DNA from: Panax quinquefolius
Lineage: Eukaryota > Streptophyta > Magnoliopsida > Apiales > Araliaceae
DNA length: 64,000 nucleotides
Reading direction: 5' to 3'
Assembly (NCBI GenBank): GCA_020205615.1
Contig: CM035165.1
Coordinates: 88,970,005 to 89,034,004 of the forward strand
The notes below the pieces were generated by a model. The model was not told the DNA's origin and did not search any database. It was given only the letters and a program-made list of their open reading frames with translations. The number at the start of each line of letters is the position of its first letter. Within the stretch, counting starts at the first letter, position 1. Below, one piece after another: positions 11,244 to 22,842 of the stretch. A program made the translations under genes and the position numbers.

Positions 11244-12431
11244 ATGGATGAGTTTGAGTATCAATGGCCATACACGTTCTTGGCTCAACCAAGGGAAACA
11301 AGGATTGATGGACTTAATACATCTTCTATAGAGGCAACTTCGAAGACGTTAGAGGTTTGCGCAGCCATACGGAGTCGAAGGATGGCAAGAATGACTCAGC
11401 CAAGGGGAGAGGAGATTGACAGACTCGAGAAACTTTCTGCATTGTCAGCACAGATGGAGACACTTTCGAGGATGTTTGAAGCTTTTAAAGCTCAACGTCA
11501 TCAAAGTGTGGCGGTTACTTGTGATTATTGTGCTGGAAATCATATGAGTCATCAATGCGCCATCAGTTTTGAGCCGGTACAGTACGGTGGTGATTACCCC
11601 AATAATTATGTCTATCCTAACAACTATTATCAGGATTGGGGGTATCACCCGGACTTTTCATGGAGCCATACTCATCAAGATCAATTTTATGCTTCAAGTC
11701 CAACATACCCACCGGATTTCTCGTGTCCACCTCCACTACAACAGGAAGAACATTCAAATTTGGAGGAAACTTTGTCCAAGTACATAGCTTCATGTGAGGA
11801 GAGGAGGATTAATCAAGAGATATTAAGTCAAAATTTTACGAACCAAACAGAACAACTAACCAATGCTTCAAACATTTGTCCTCAATACCCTTGGCTCTAT
11901 GACATGAATTTCGAGACTGATGGTGAGCCCGAACTAAATCTGCAACCGGATGTGCCAAATGATATAGATGTTGAAAGAGAGGAAAGACTTGGGGACCAAG
12001 AAAAGGAGATCGGCAAAGATTTAACTGTAAGATTCAACGAAGATGAACCAATTTCATTAGTATCCCATGTGCCTCCTCCACCAAAGTTTAATAATTCGGG
12101 AAGTTTTGCAAAACCATGCCCAATCGGCAGTCATGTCATCGGAAAAGCTCTTGGTGATGTAAGAGCTAGTACAGTTGTGGAGTCATGGTGGGATGAAAAG
12201 GAGAAGATAGAGGAAGATTCCATTATGTTTATTAAGCTTCAATGCCCCAATCTGATCATCGACATAATGGAAGAAACACCTAGTGGTTTGCCGTTCTTAA
12301 TGGGGATCCTATCTACAAAGAGCATGCTAGGTGACTTTAATTCAAGGGTTTTTGCTAATAATAACCTCCCAAAAGAGACATTGCTACTGATGGATGGAGG
12401 ATTCCTCAATTTTCGAAGGGGAATTGGATAG
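11244..12431 (+). CDS. Shortened Athila-type gag-protease protein (395 aa)
   Basis: This is the only intact retroelement ORF of any length in the window apart from the spliced accessory ORF. Residues 28-85 resemble the stretch just before the Athila zinc knuckle (LSALSAQMETLSRMF). The knuckle is CX2CX3HX4C (Cys93, Cys96, His100, Cys105). It is followed by the tract YYQDWGYHPDFSW, matching the Athila 'YNPGWRNHPNFSW' block, then a coiled-coil-like segment (residues 172-210). Residues 291-310 (PCPIGSHVIGKALGDVRAST) match the Athila protease start, but the D-(L/T/S)-G-A active-site pattern reads DVRA, so protease activity is unlikely. The capsid domain that normally lies upstream is absent: only 92 residues precede the knuckle. 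The ATG follows an AG-rich CAGGTACC context identical in both units. It may bind nucleic acid; assembly would need a helper. Confidence 0.75.
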   Translation: MDEFEYQWPYTFLAQPRETRIDGLNTSSIEATSKTLEVCAAIRSRRMARMTQPRGEEIDRLEKLSALSAQMETLSRMFEAFKAQRHQSVAVTCDYCAGNHMSHQCAISFEPVQYGGDYPNNYVYPNNYYQDWGYHPDFSWSHTHQDQFYASSPTYPPDFSCPPPLQQEEHSNLEETLSKYIASCEERRINQEILSQNFTNQTEQLTNASNICPQYPWLYDMNFETDGEPELNLQPDVPNDIDVEREERLGDQEKEIGKDLTVRFNEDEPISLVSHVPPPPKFNNSGSFAKPCPIGSHVIGKALGDVRASTVVESWWDEKEKIEEDSIMFIKLQCPNLIIDIMEETPSGLPFLMGILSTKSMLGDFNSRVFANNNLPKETLLLMDGGFLNFRRGIG

Positions 12432-14006
12432 CGAATTGAAGAAGTCAGGCTGAGACTATAAAACAAACGCTTATTGGGAGGCAACCCAAGTTTAATTTTT
12501 ATTTTTAGTTTTTATTACGTTTTATATTAGTAGTTTTGAATTTGCATTTATTTAGTATTTAATAAAATTGTGTCTATCATCATGTTTACTGAGTTATTCA
12601 AGTCAAATTCAAGAGTGGTGCCCAATTTGTTCCATGTGCCTAGCCTTTATTCTCCAAACTTAGCGGACAAGGAGGAAGATTGCTATATTTCAGGGAAGTC
12701 CTCTGCTTTAAATTTTTCTATTTTAGTCATTGAAGGACAATGTCTAGTTTAATTTTGGGGGAATTTTAGTGTCGTATTGCATATAGTTAGTTATCTTAAT
12801 GGTAGTTCGTTTTTTTTATGTGTTAACATTGTTTTTTTAGGTTGTATATAATACATGGTAGTTAATTGCATATTCATATATAGTGTTATATTAATATGTG
12901 TTAATGTAGTATAATTGCATTTTTTTATTTTTTTTTTTGCATGAATCATGTGATTAGTTGGTGTGGTCTTAGCTCGGCCAATGATAAGATTGGTATTAAT
13001 TGTTAACTTGAACAGTGTTGATAATTGATGATGAGTTCTAATTTTGATCATGATGATAATCTGAGCCTGTCTTAAACTTATGTGACCGGTTAGCACTTAA
13101 AGTTTAACTGTTTTAATCCACTTGGTTCAAGGGGTGCATAATTTGTTTGTGAGGGAAAATCTTGGTTAAAATTTAAGGAAATTAGTGAATTGGTGGTAAA
13201 GGTTGGAATAACGTAAACGCTTGAGTTTGGGGGAATCTATGGGATATATATATATACAAAATGAAAAAGAAAAAAAAGAGAAAAAAAAGAAATGATGAAA
13301 AAAAAAAAAAGAAGAGAAAATCCAGAAAAAGAAAAAAAAAGAGAATAAACACCGTGGTATGCTTGTCTAGTTTTGTGGCCTTTGTTATTTGAGTATGTAA
13401 GCCCGAGGGGATTGTCTTTACACATAGCGCCCTAAGGTCTTAATGGCTTGGGAGTCGTTGGTCGAAAGCTCGTTAAGGTAGCACTGAAAAGCCTAAGGGA
13501 ATAGGACATTGCACATCCATGAGAAAAAAAATGAATAAAACACGAGAAAGAGCAAAAATGCCCTCGTGATTGAATACCAGTATAAATAAATCTTGTATTT
13601 ACCTTAAGACTTGGTAATTGCTTAGTTTTAACCGGAGTTGTCATGTTCACAAAAGTAATTGAATTGGAACTGAAATTTTCCTTTTAAGAAGTATGTTATG
13701 TGATTATCTTGAACTGTTGTTGGTTAGAATGGTTAACAAGCACACACACACAACATGGGTGATGACAGGTTTGGATTGACTAATTGGTTAGAGTTATGGA
13801 TTTTGACTTGATTGAATATATTGTTTGAGTACCAATGGTATCTTTGAGGCCAGTTGCTATATATCATATTGATTTATTACTAGGTTCGTAGGTATATTAG
13901 GAAGTAGATCATGCATATGCATTCATGTAGTTGAGTTAGTTTGTTTATTTTTAGTTCTTTTGTGTTTTTGCTTGAGGACAAGCAAAGGTTTAAGTTTGGG
14001 GGTATT
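12432..14006 (+). other. 3' non-coding part of unit 2 of the tandem element
   Basis: It is collinear with 7999-9553. The inner polypurine-like site reads TTTAATTTTGGGGGAATT at about 12748-12765, one base changed. The terminal tract lies directly before LTR3. There is an A-rich low-complexity stretch at 13262-13340. No gene was seen. Confidence 0.65.
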
Positions 14007-15569
14007 TGATGAGTGAGTTTTATACACATGAATTGGATACATTCGGGCTTAATTTATTGTTGTTCTCAATTCTTTTAGAATAGTTTTTAAGTTTTTGTGT
14101 CCATTCATGCATGTTTTACATTGTTTTGTAGGAATTGGGACAAAAGTTACTTGGATCGAAATTTGGGGTGGCTAGATGCGCGTTTTCGGCTTGCCATTTA
14201 CACAGCAGTTACTTCAGAGCCAATTTGAGTATTTCTCTAGACCTTATTTTGAAACACTTAAAGAATCAAAGTTGTAGATCTACTTCTTCTCTTTCCGGAT
14301 CATCTTGAATCATCGAAATCGGAGTTCGGACGAAGACGTTATGGCCATTTTTCCAAACGACGTCGGAGCAGAAAATGTCAGAACATGTGGCAGCGCCGGG
14401 GCGCCCATTTTTAGCCTATGCCCAACGCCGGGGCACTGGGGAGCAGTGTTTGAGCATCTTGCCCAGTATTTCAAGCGCTGGGAGAAGAGGTTGATGATGG
14501 CCTGGACGCGCGTTTTGAAGTAATTTTGACACCTTTTGACTCTAAATTGGATTGGGTTTGTTCCTAAGCTAAAAATTGGACTTGTAACCTATAAATACAT
14601 GATGTAAGGCATAAAATAAGGGGAGATTACATAGATTAGATTAGAGATACACTCCATTAGATTAGAACATAAACCCTAGTTCTTATTAATTTTGGAGATT
14701 GAAGCAACTTGGAGATCATTGAAGATCAAGAGCAGGAGCAAGAGGGGAGCATCAAATTTGCTGATAATAGATTCTATTCTCTTCTCTTATCATACTTTTA
14801 TCTTTTAATGTCTATTCAATTGTGGATTCTTGGTTTTAATTCATTAATTATGAACTAACTCTTTTATTGAGATTTCAATTGAACTTTTTATGGCTATGAA
14901 TTAGTTATTCATTATATTCCAATTATTTATGTTAAAGTGAGTTGTTTATCTTGCCTTATGCTTATTGATTAATTATCTGATCAATAATTACCTTGTTACT
15001 CTAGAAGGAATTGGAAGATGAATTCTAGGGATAGAACTGGGCATGATATCATGTTACTTAGTTATTTGCAAAGTGAATAATTAGGTTTGTGAATAGAATG
15101 AAAATATCTATTTGCCGCATGTAACACATAAGGAATTGGGATTGTAACGAGTTTAATTCAATTGTTTTGCATAGGAATATAACAAAATTAATCTAGGTTA
15201 AATAGAAGGCAAATGATCACTTGAGAAAGTGCTTTTGGCATTTGAGAATTCCTGTTAACAATTCAGTAGACATAATAATTGGGATAATTGGATAATTAGT
15301 TTATAGTTCATAATTGGGGATATTGGAGTCTTAACCTTTATTTATTTGAATTTATTTATAAAGTAGCCTAGTTTTAAGTGTTTAATTTAGTTTTCTTAAA
15401 TCTAAAAATCATGAGTTGAGATTGTTTAAATAAAATTAGTTTGGTTAAGAGTTAGTACTTGGTGATTTTTATTAAATAATTCCTTGTGGGAACGATACTC
15501 TACTTTCACTTTATTACTTGTTGACCGTGTATACTTGCACGTATTCATTGATTGCGAAATCGATCAACA
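14007..15569 (+). repeat. LTR3 of the tandem element
   Basis: TGATGAGTGAG...ATCGATCAACA, 1563 bp, followed directly by the right GTAAT duplication at 15570-15574 and then element A LTR sequence. No primer site follows it, as expected for a terminal 3' LTR. Confidence 0.9.
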
Positions 15570-15574
15570 GTAAT

Positions 15575-15750
15575 CAATAGACTCTACGAACTCAGAGTGT
15601 GATTTACGATCCTTGACTTGGCTTCGGCATCAGTAGACTCTACGACTCTGAGTGTAGTCTACGTTTCTGACTTGGCTTCGGCAGAGGTTCGGTCTGCTCT
15701 TAGGCAGGCTGTCTCTACGATTCTGAACATGAATTCCTCAGCACACTACG
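15575..15750 (-). repeat. Element A left LTR, second segment
   Basis: It aligns with about 33804-33979 of the right LTR, lying between the two nested insertions. It ends with CTACG (15746-15750), the left duplication of the copia element. Confidence 0.9.
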
Positions 15751-17563
15751 TGTTAGGTTTGTAATATTCATGAACGCAATCAAATTGTACAAACAAGCAA
15801 AAAGTGTAAAAATCAGAGTTTAAAATTTTACAAACCATATACCCAGATCATCCTTTATGCACAATTATTAATTAAACGAAAAGATATGAAGAGCAGAATC
15901 ATACCCTTGAAGATTCGAGCTTCCTCAGGTACAAGTTCACCTCCAATCTTTTTCGCGTTCAACTTGAATCCACCGGGTTTGATTCCTTCCTTTGATCAAC
16001 GTTAGCCACCCAAGTGTTTGGTCTCTAGAGGCGATCCACCAAGGAAGAAGAAGAATTCAAGAAGATGGGTATTTGGCAAAACCCTAGTTTTTCTATCTAA
16101 TAACGTATATTTGATATCTGATATAAGACTCATCTTATAAAGATATCAAGTAACCCTATTAAAAATAAGGTATTATTTATTTAATTAAACTCTTTTAATT
16201 AAATGGGCTCCCTAATCTTATTAGGGATAATTAATTAAACTCCTTTAACTATTTTTCCTTCCTAATCCTATTAGGAATAAATGAAAGTACTTATATTAAA
16301 TTAATTCCTAAACTCTTTTAGAAATTAAAATAATAATAATTGTAATAATATTAATAAGACTCTCTTATTAATTTATATTTAATATTTCTAAAATATTAAA
16401 TAATAATATTAAGCTATTTAATTTATTCTATCACCATAGATTAAATTAAATATACTTAATATATTATTACGATTATGCCATTAACTTCTTAAATAATTAT
16501 TCTTCCTTTTATGGTGTGACCCTTTAGGTTCTCCATATTAAATAGGTTGTGAATAAATCAATTAGAACAATTCTAATCTTATTTAAATAAATAAATTAAA
16601 CTAATAATTTATTTAAATAAATAATATTTATTCTACAATAGGATAAGCCTCCCACAGCGATCAACGACTTTCCAAATAATATAGATTTCAACATTAATCA
16701 TAAAAGAACCTTTGAGTAAATAGTTACCGTATAATTCAATCCTTCCACCATACAATGTCCTAATTAAATATAAGACATGGAATTTCATAAGTCTTATTTT
16801 ATTTAATTATATGTATTTTCGACTCTTAAATGCACAACTCAAATAATGCAAATTAGAAACTCCTTTCTAATTTCATTCGCTTCGCCAAGGACTCTTGGGT
16901 TGTCATTTATCGAATCACATAGACATTTCTCTTCTTTTATTAGAAGTGGTAGATTCTTTATTGATCATACATTATCTCCATGTACAACTTATTATACCCA
17001 AGCATACCCTTTGATATACCCTAAGGGTCTTAAGGAATAAGTCAAAGTATAACTCATCATACATAAGATACTATGATGACCTCAAGTCCAAGGATCACTT
17101 GTACTACTATCACTACAGGAATTTCTATTGATAAGCAAGTTAAACTCCATTAGGTATTCCTTAGCGAGCTACGTTCAGTGAACTTATTCTCTAATAAGCA
17201 CCTACATACTTGCTTTAGTGTCTCCACACAAATGATCATGAGATCAATCATCCTCATCTAATGAGCAAGCAACGTATGTACCAATCTATCCGGATTCACT
17301 AATCCCCAATTTAGTAATCCAACGATTGGGAACTATTTTAGTTTTAAGCTTTCAAAGAATTTAGATCTCATTAGAATGATCATCATCATTATTCTAAAAG
17401 CATTGCTTAAAACTATGGGTTTATCACATATTATAAAACAGCATCATGTAGATAATTAAAAGCCTTTAATAAATGAATCCTTTTTATTAATAAATGAATA
17501 AGATTGTTACAAAGTATATGCTTTATCATTAAACATGATTGGCTTGTATGCATACTACTTTCA
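15751..17563 (-). repeat. Copia left LTR (3' LTR of the minus-strand element)
   Basis: It contains at least nine short, nearly perfect hairpins with 3-6-base loops. Examples are 16179-16204 (11-bp stem, loop CTCT), 16209-16227 (8 bp, CTT), 16259-16277 (8 bp, CCT), 16350-16372 (10 bp, CTC), 16376-16402 (12 bp, CTA) and 16850-16873 (10 bp, CTCC). The same hairpins recur in the right LTR. Confidence 0.9.
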
Positions 17564-17580
17564 ATCTCCCACTTGCACTA
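17564..17580 (-). promoter_or_regulatory. Copia polypurine tract
   Basis: On the minus strand GTGCAAGTGGGAGAT lies directly before the LTR terminus TGAAAGTAG, the usual Ty1/copia form of the plus-strand primer. Confidence 0.8.
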
Positions 17581-17599
17581 AAGCCAATCGCCATGGTAT

Positions 17600-19750
17600 C
17601 TCATACTCTTCTTCTCTAAGTGACGATTATCCTACTGTTGGATAAGCTTTAGTTAATGGATATGTACTGTTGTTCTTGAGAGTCCACTATCTCTATAGTG
17701 GTTTCCCATCTTACAATGATTCTTATAATCAAATGAAAGTGCAACAACACATGTTTAGATCCAAGATTAGACTTAGGAACTATTCCTAGTTCTGTAATGA
17801 ACTTATCATCCAAACAATCAACTTGCAGCTTCATTTACAGCTATATACTTTGTCTTTTTCACTAAACCAGCAACTCTTTGCTATTTGGAACCTTTCCAAT
17901 TCACTGCACCACCGTTCAAGGTAACGCTTTACCTTAAAGTGGATTTTCTGTCGTCTTGGTCTGTCTGAAAAACTTGAGTCTGTTAAGCCCTCTAGTTTTA
18001 ATTCTGACCCACCATGAACATGATCACATCCTTAGTTTCAGTTAAGTACTTCAAGATATTTTTCACTGTCTCACAGTGAACTTCTCCAGAATATGACTGA
18101 TCAACATCAAGTCTCGTACATTTCATTGTATACATGATAGTTACTCATGCGATCTCTCTTTTGGAGTTTATGGGGACTATTAAGAGAGATACAATCCAGG
18201 GCTCATCAACATGAGACATCTCTTGGAGTTTGCCATGCTAAACGACTTTAGCATCAAATGAATATACGTTCCTTGGGTTAAGTCAAGCATCCTTTTAAAT
18301 CTATCAATATAGATTTGCATCCCCAATTAAGATACTCTTCCCAAATCATTCATGGAGGAATGCTTAGACAACTTTATCCTTATTGATTGTAGCATTGGTA
18401 TGTTATTCCTCATCCGTAGTATATCAATATATAATACTAGAAATTTCACGACGCTCCCACTAACCCTTTTGTACACACTAGAACTCTTACCTCATCGTAT
18501 GTAACTCTGGATCATCATCTTCTATGATGCGTACCTCATCATCATCATCATCCATGATGAATCCATACCTCCTAGGTATCTTCTGCAGACTATTCGCATT
18601 TATTTATCTTGGTTGTGGTACAATAGGTCTATCTACAAGTTCCTCTTATTTGACTTATAGTGATTTACGGTTCTTGAACTCTTCAAGATCTATTATCCTC
18701 CCACTAGCCCCTTCAATGATAAACATCTTTATCTTAGAAGGTAGCATGTTTCTCAATAAACACCTTTTGCTAAGTAGGATTATAGAACATATACCCTAAA
18801 CTTACTTTAGGATGTCCCACAAATCTGTATATATCAAATCTTGTCCCAAGCTTATCCTTTGAAACCGTTTCACATAAGTTGGACAACCCCTTATCTTAAC
18901 ATACTTAAGATTAGGAATCCTCCGTGTCCATAACTTTTATGAAGTCTTCAAATGGATTTTGAGGTTACCTTTTAGTAGATATGCGACCATTTCTAGGACA
19001 TGATCCTGAAGGATCTTTGGAATGTCGGTAAAATCATTATGGACCGTACCATGTCCAACAAGGTACGATTTTTCCTTTCAGATACATCAATTAATTATTG
19101 CGTATCAGGAGGCGTCCATTATGAGAAAACCATTTAAGATGATCTAAAAACTTATTGCACAAGTATTTATTCCTTGATCTAATCAAAGAATCTTAATACT
19201 TTGTCAATTTGTTTCACTTCTAAATTCTTTGAACCTTTCAAATAATTCACACTTGTATTTTAGCAAATACACACATTCAAGTCTTTGAATGATCATCTCC
19301 TTTTTCTTGTACTAGTTTGTTCAATTTGCAAAATTATTTTTCACGTAAGTCAAGTATACAAAATCAATTAAGTAATATTCTGGTTCTATACAAAACATTA
19401 TTATTATAAATAGAACAACAATTGTTCTTAATTATAATACCAAAGATTTCATTGTCCAACAATAAAATAGAAATAATGTTTCTAACAAGAACTGGAATAA
19501 ATAACAACTTATTAACTTAATAGATTTGCTCGTAGGCATTGCTAAACTATAAGTTTCTATGGCTAATGTGGCAACCTTTGCTACATTTCCGCACATAGGA
19601 TTACTTATATTTGTTTAGCTTTTCTACTCGCTTGGTCCCTTTATAAATCTATATTTATGATAACCAAAGTCGGTATCCAATACCCAAGTAGAACCTTGAC
19701 TTAAAGAAAAATTTATTTTAAATCGTGAAAAAATTTATATTTGTAACCAA
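17600..19750 (-). pseudogene. Decayed copia protease-integrase-RT-RNase H region
   Basis: Only islands are readable on the minus strand. Near 17649-17834 a frame includes SKHVLLHFHLI, matching the copia RNase H motif SKHV..(R/K)FH.I. Near 18020-18130 come segments like MYTMKCTRLDVD and VKNILKYLTETKD, matching the end of the RT region (M.CTRPD; VKRI.RYL.GT). Near 19655-19710 GSTWVLDT marks the protease active-site region, with the following Gly lost. Frameshifts and stops interrupt every stretch, and no integrase motif was recognised with confidence. Confidence 0.7.
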
Positions 19751-19774
19751 AACTTCACTAAGTTTCTTAGGTTA

Positions 19775-20556
19775 GCCTCTGCAAGATACTTCTCGCAGTT
19801 TCTTTCCAGTGTCCAGGCTTATTGCAGTGGAAGTAAACTCCTTTGTTATCCATATCAGTTTTGTTCTTATTATCCTTTGTTTGCGCCTTTCTGTTTACCT
19901 TCTTTGAATCATTCTTCTTTTTCAGAAGATCCTTTAGCCCCTACCAGTAAGACATGGTCTTTCATGGTTGGAAAGTGACTCTCAACATTTTTCAACATGT
20001 TAAGCAAATCAGCGAAGATGATATCTAGCTTGTTCATATGAAAAATTCACAACTATTGTGAAAGGAGTCCGGGAGTGAGTGCAAGATCAAATCTTAGCTC
20101 AACTCTCCATCCATGACAAAACCAGTTGTCCTAATTGATCAATCAAATTGATTATGTTAAGAACTTTTGTCTGTACTGTAGTGTCATCAGTTATTCTAGA
20201 TCAGAAGAGCTCCTTAGATATCTGATATCTATCAGTCCTACTTTCTTCACCATCAACTACTTGATGTGCATGAATATAGTAGGAGCATCCATAGTTTCAT
20301 GCTGACACTGAAGCTCGTTACTCATGGATGCAAGCATGATGCATTGAGCCAACTGTGCATCATCTTGCCACTTTCTAAAAGTAGCAATCTCTTCCTCAGA
20401 GGCATTGTCTACAACAATTGCATAGATAGGCGTATTAAGGACATAAGATAGCTTTTCAGCCATGAGAACTTTTCTCAATTTCCTTAACCAATCTGTTTAA
20501 TTCGGTCCGGTTAATTTAGCATCTAATATACTACGCAGTGATAGTGATTTAGACAT
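19775..20556 (-). pseudogene. Broken copia gag
   Basis: The start codon lies at 20556-20554 and the first residues read MSKSLSLRSILDAKLTGPN, the usual copia gag beginning, followed by an in-frame stop and shift. The frame at 20478-20257 carries MAEKLSYVLNTP and CIMLASMSNELQCQHE, matching the copia gag (UBN2-type) core. At about 19790-19860 a zinc knuckle CNKPGHW is present but split by a frameshift before its last Cys. Confidence 0.8.
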
Positions 20557-22826
20557 TGTAAAATTCTGTAAATGAATTTGTAATTAACAACATTTTAACA
20601 TACATTCTTTTATTAATTACCAAAATAAATTAGGTCTTGTTTTAAATTGGTATCTCCCACTATTTTTTTCAAACTATATTACCCTCAATTATATAGTTCG
20701 GAAAAATCTAATTAAAGATTTGCTAGTGAGAATAAGGATCCCATTTCAAATGTATATAGCCTTATGGTGACACAACAAACTATATATAAATAAATAGGTA
20801 GACAACTCTTGTCAATTACATCAACTATGCAACTCCTTGTATTTTGCCTCTTAGATTATTTTGATCAAGTGGTGGCATATCCGAATCAAAATTATCCAAG
20901 TTAAGTCCAACCTAGCACTCCATATATTCAAAAAAAAAAATATTGTCCTTGTGGTGACACAACAAAACAATATTGTTCAATTTTCTTTATAAGCATCAAA
21001 TGTGATAAATTAACATCTTAAATACTTAATACTTGCCTTGTGGTGACACAACAAACTCATATTAAATATTCAATACTCTATTAATTTTATCATGCTAGAA
21101 GGCGACGTTTGATATTCCAAATATCTTTGAACGCTTAGGACTTAATATAAAAATGAGGGGTTTGCTATTAATTTGTCTCATCTTGTTTAGCGCGCATGCA
21201 TATATATATATATATATATAAAATACGCGTCATATTAATAAACATGCGAAGCATGTTTGCATAATATATAATATATATAGTATAAGCATACACATATAGA
21301 ATACTATATTCTACTTGGATTGATTATGGACTTTTATTCTAGTTTGGTTCACTAGAGCCACCAAGTGAACCAAAAGGTCAAACCCTAGGGGTGCAAGAAT
21401 TAATATTTAAATATAACTATTACATTTAAACTCGGGCTCCATTACAAATGGGTCTTCAAGCGCTCCTTGCTCCTTGATCTCCAATTCTTCAAAATTAATT
21501 CTAACTATTCCTATTACAAAACTATTTAAAATAAATAGAAACCTAGATCAGCAGTCAAGGGGAAGTACATAGGAGGGAGATAGAATATACATTAAGAAAA
21601 AATTAAAGAAGACGAGGTACGCAGACCCCATTTAATAAAACTCATACATTCATGCATCTAACTAAAATAAAATCCAATCACATTGGTCAATAGTCCATAA
21701 TCAATCCCATTTATTATCATACACATCACCATATGCATCAATAAATAACATTCCTCTTATGAATAATAAACATTCAATATATATATTGATATCATTTAAT
21801 AGACAAATTTAGTTAGTATAAAATCTAATTTTGAATCAAAATAAACTCCTTTATTTTAATCCAAATTTAAATCAAAATAAAACTATTTTATTTTAATTTA
21901 TCCAATTTTGAATAAAATAAACTATTTTATTTTAATCAAAATCTTTAATCAAAATAAACTCCTTTATTTTAATTAATTATGGAATCCAATTCCATGTAAA
22001 AAAAACTTTTTAAAGGAAATAATTAATTCTCTTTCCTATTCACAAATAAACTCTTTTATTTTGAATAATATGAAATCATATTTCATATCTAAATAAACTC
22101 CTTTATTTAAGGAAATTGGGATTCTCTTTTTCATTCACAAATAAACTCTTTTATTTTGAATAATATGAAATCTTATTTCATATCTAAATAAACTCCTTTA
22201 TTTAAGGAAACATGAAATCCAATTTCAACTCCAATTAGTTATCATGGAATCTAATTCCAACTCTAATTAGTTAGCATGAAATTCTAATTTTAAAATTAAA
22301 ATAACCCTTTTTATTTTAAGATTAAAATAAACCTTTTATTTTAAAATTAAAATAAACTTTTATTTTAACTATAAAATTATTAAGAATAATATATATATAT
22401 ATAATATTATACTCATACGGATTCACGTGAAGGTGAACTAGCAGGGTATCTGCAACATATTTGATTCCCACTTTGGAATCAAGATGGAGAACTAGCAGGG
22501 TATTAACAAAATATAATACTCCATCCTCCTATTCCTGCAACACATGATTACCGTAAATAATATATATATTAGGATATAACATGCCATGTTGCAGCATAAA
22601 GTGGATGCAGCCTAGGCCACGTGAATTGATAGAATTCGTGAATCATTCATTCTTTTCCATGAGTCCGCAATATAACAGATGTTCGAGGGAAAAAATAATT
22701 TCGGCTCCTTTTTTAAAAAAAAAATAAAAAATGAAAAATTATACAATAAATTATGCCCAATTAAATTGTTCTAAACACATATCAATATACATATCAAATT
22801 AAATAATTAATAATTTGCATAAAAGT
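20557..22826 (-). repeat. Copia leader: array of short stem-loops
   Basis: This is the untranslated leader between primer site and gag. It holds three stem-loops with a shared interior TTGTGGTGACACAACAAA (20753-20786, 20939-20974, about 21021-21070) but different outer stems. It also holds many AAATAAA-CTCC-TTTATTT type hairpins (for example 21838-21857, 21874-21894, 22090-22109, 22322-22344), a set of ATGGAAT-CCA-ATTCCAT type hairpins (21979-21995, 22068-22088, 22163-22183, 22213-22227, 22245-22259) and TTGATTCC...GGAATCAA at 22461-22482. A short (TA)n tract lies at 21199-21220. No ORF was seen. Confidence 0.75.
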
Positions 22827-22841
22827 TTGGCTCTGATACCA
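22827..22841 (-). promoter_or_regulatory. Copia primer binding site, initiator tRNA-Met
   Basis: The minus strand reads TGGTATCAGAGCCAA directly after the LTR end, matching the complement of the plant initiator tRNA-Met 3' end. Confidence 0.9.
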
Positions 22842-22842
22842 C

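Larger units (their letters stand above)
5113..15569 (+). mobile_element. Tandem Athila-derived element: LTR-internal-LTR-internal-LTR (TR-GAG-like)
   Basis: Three LTRs (5113-6673, 9554-11114, 14007-15569; 1561-1563 bp each) alternate with two internal regions of about 2.9 kb. Only the outermost ends carry the GTAAT target duplication. After LTR1 and LTR2 lies a primer site of tRNA-Asp type; before LTR2 and LTR3 lies a polypurine tract. The internal regions encode only a shortened gag-protease protein related to Athila, followed directly by Athila-like 3' sequence, so RT, RNase H and integrase are gone. The capsid-coding part is also missing, in both units, so that deletion predates the tandem arrangement. 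Mobility would need help from a full Athila element. Confidence 0.88.
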
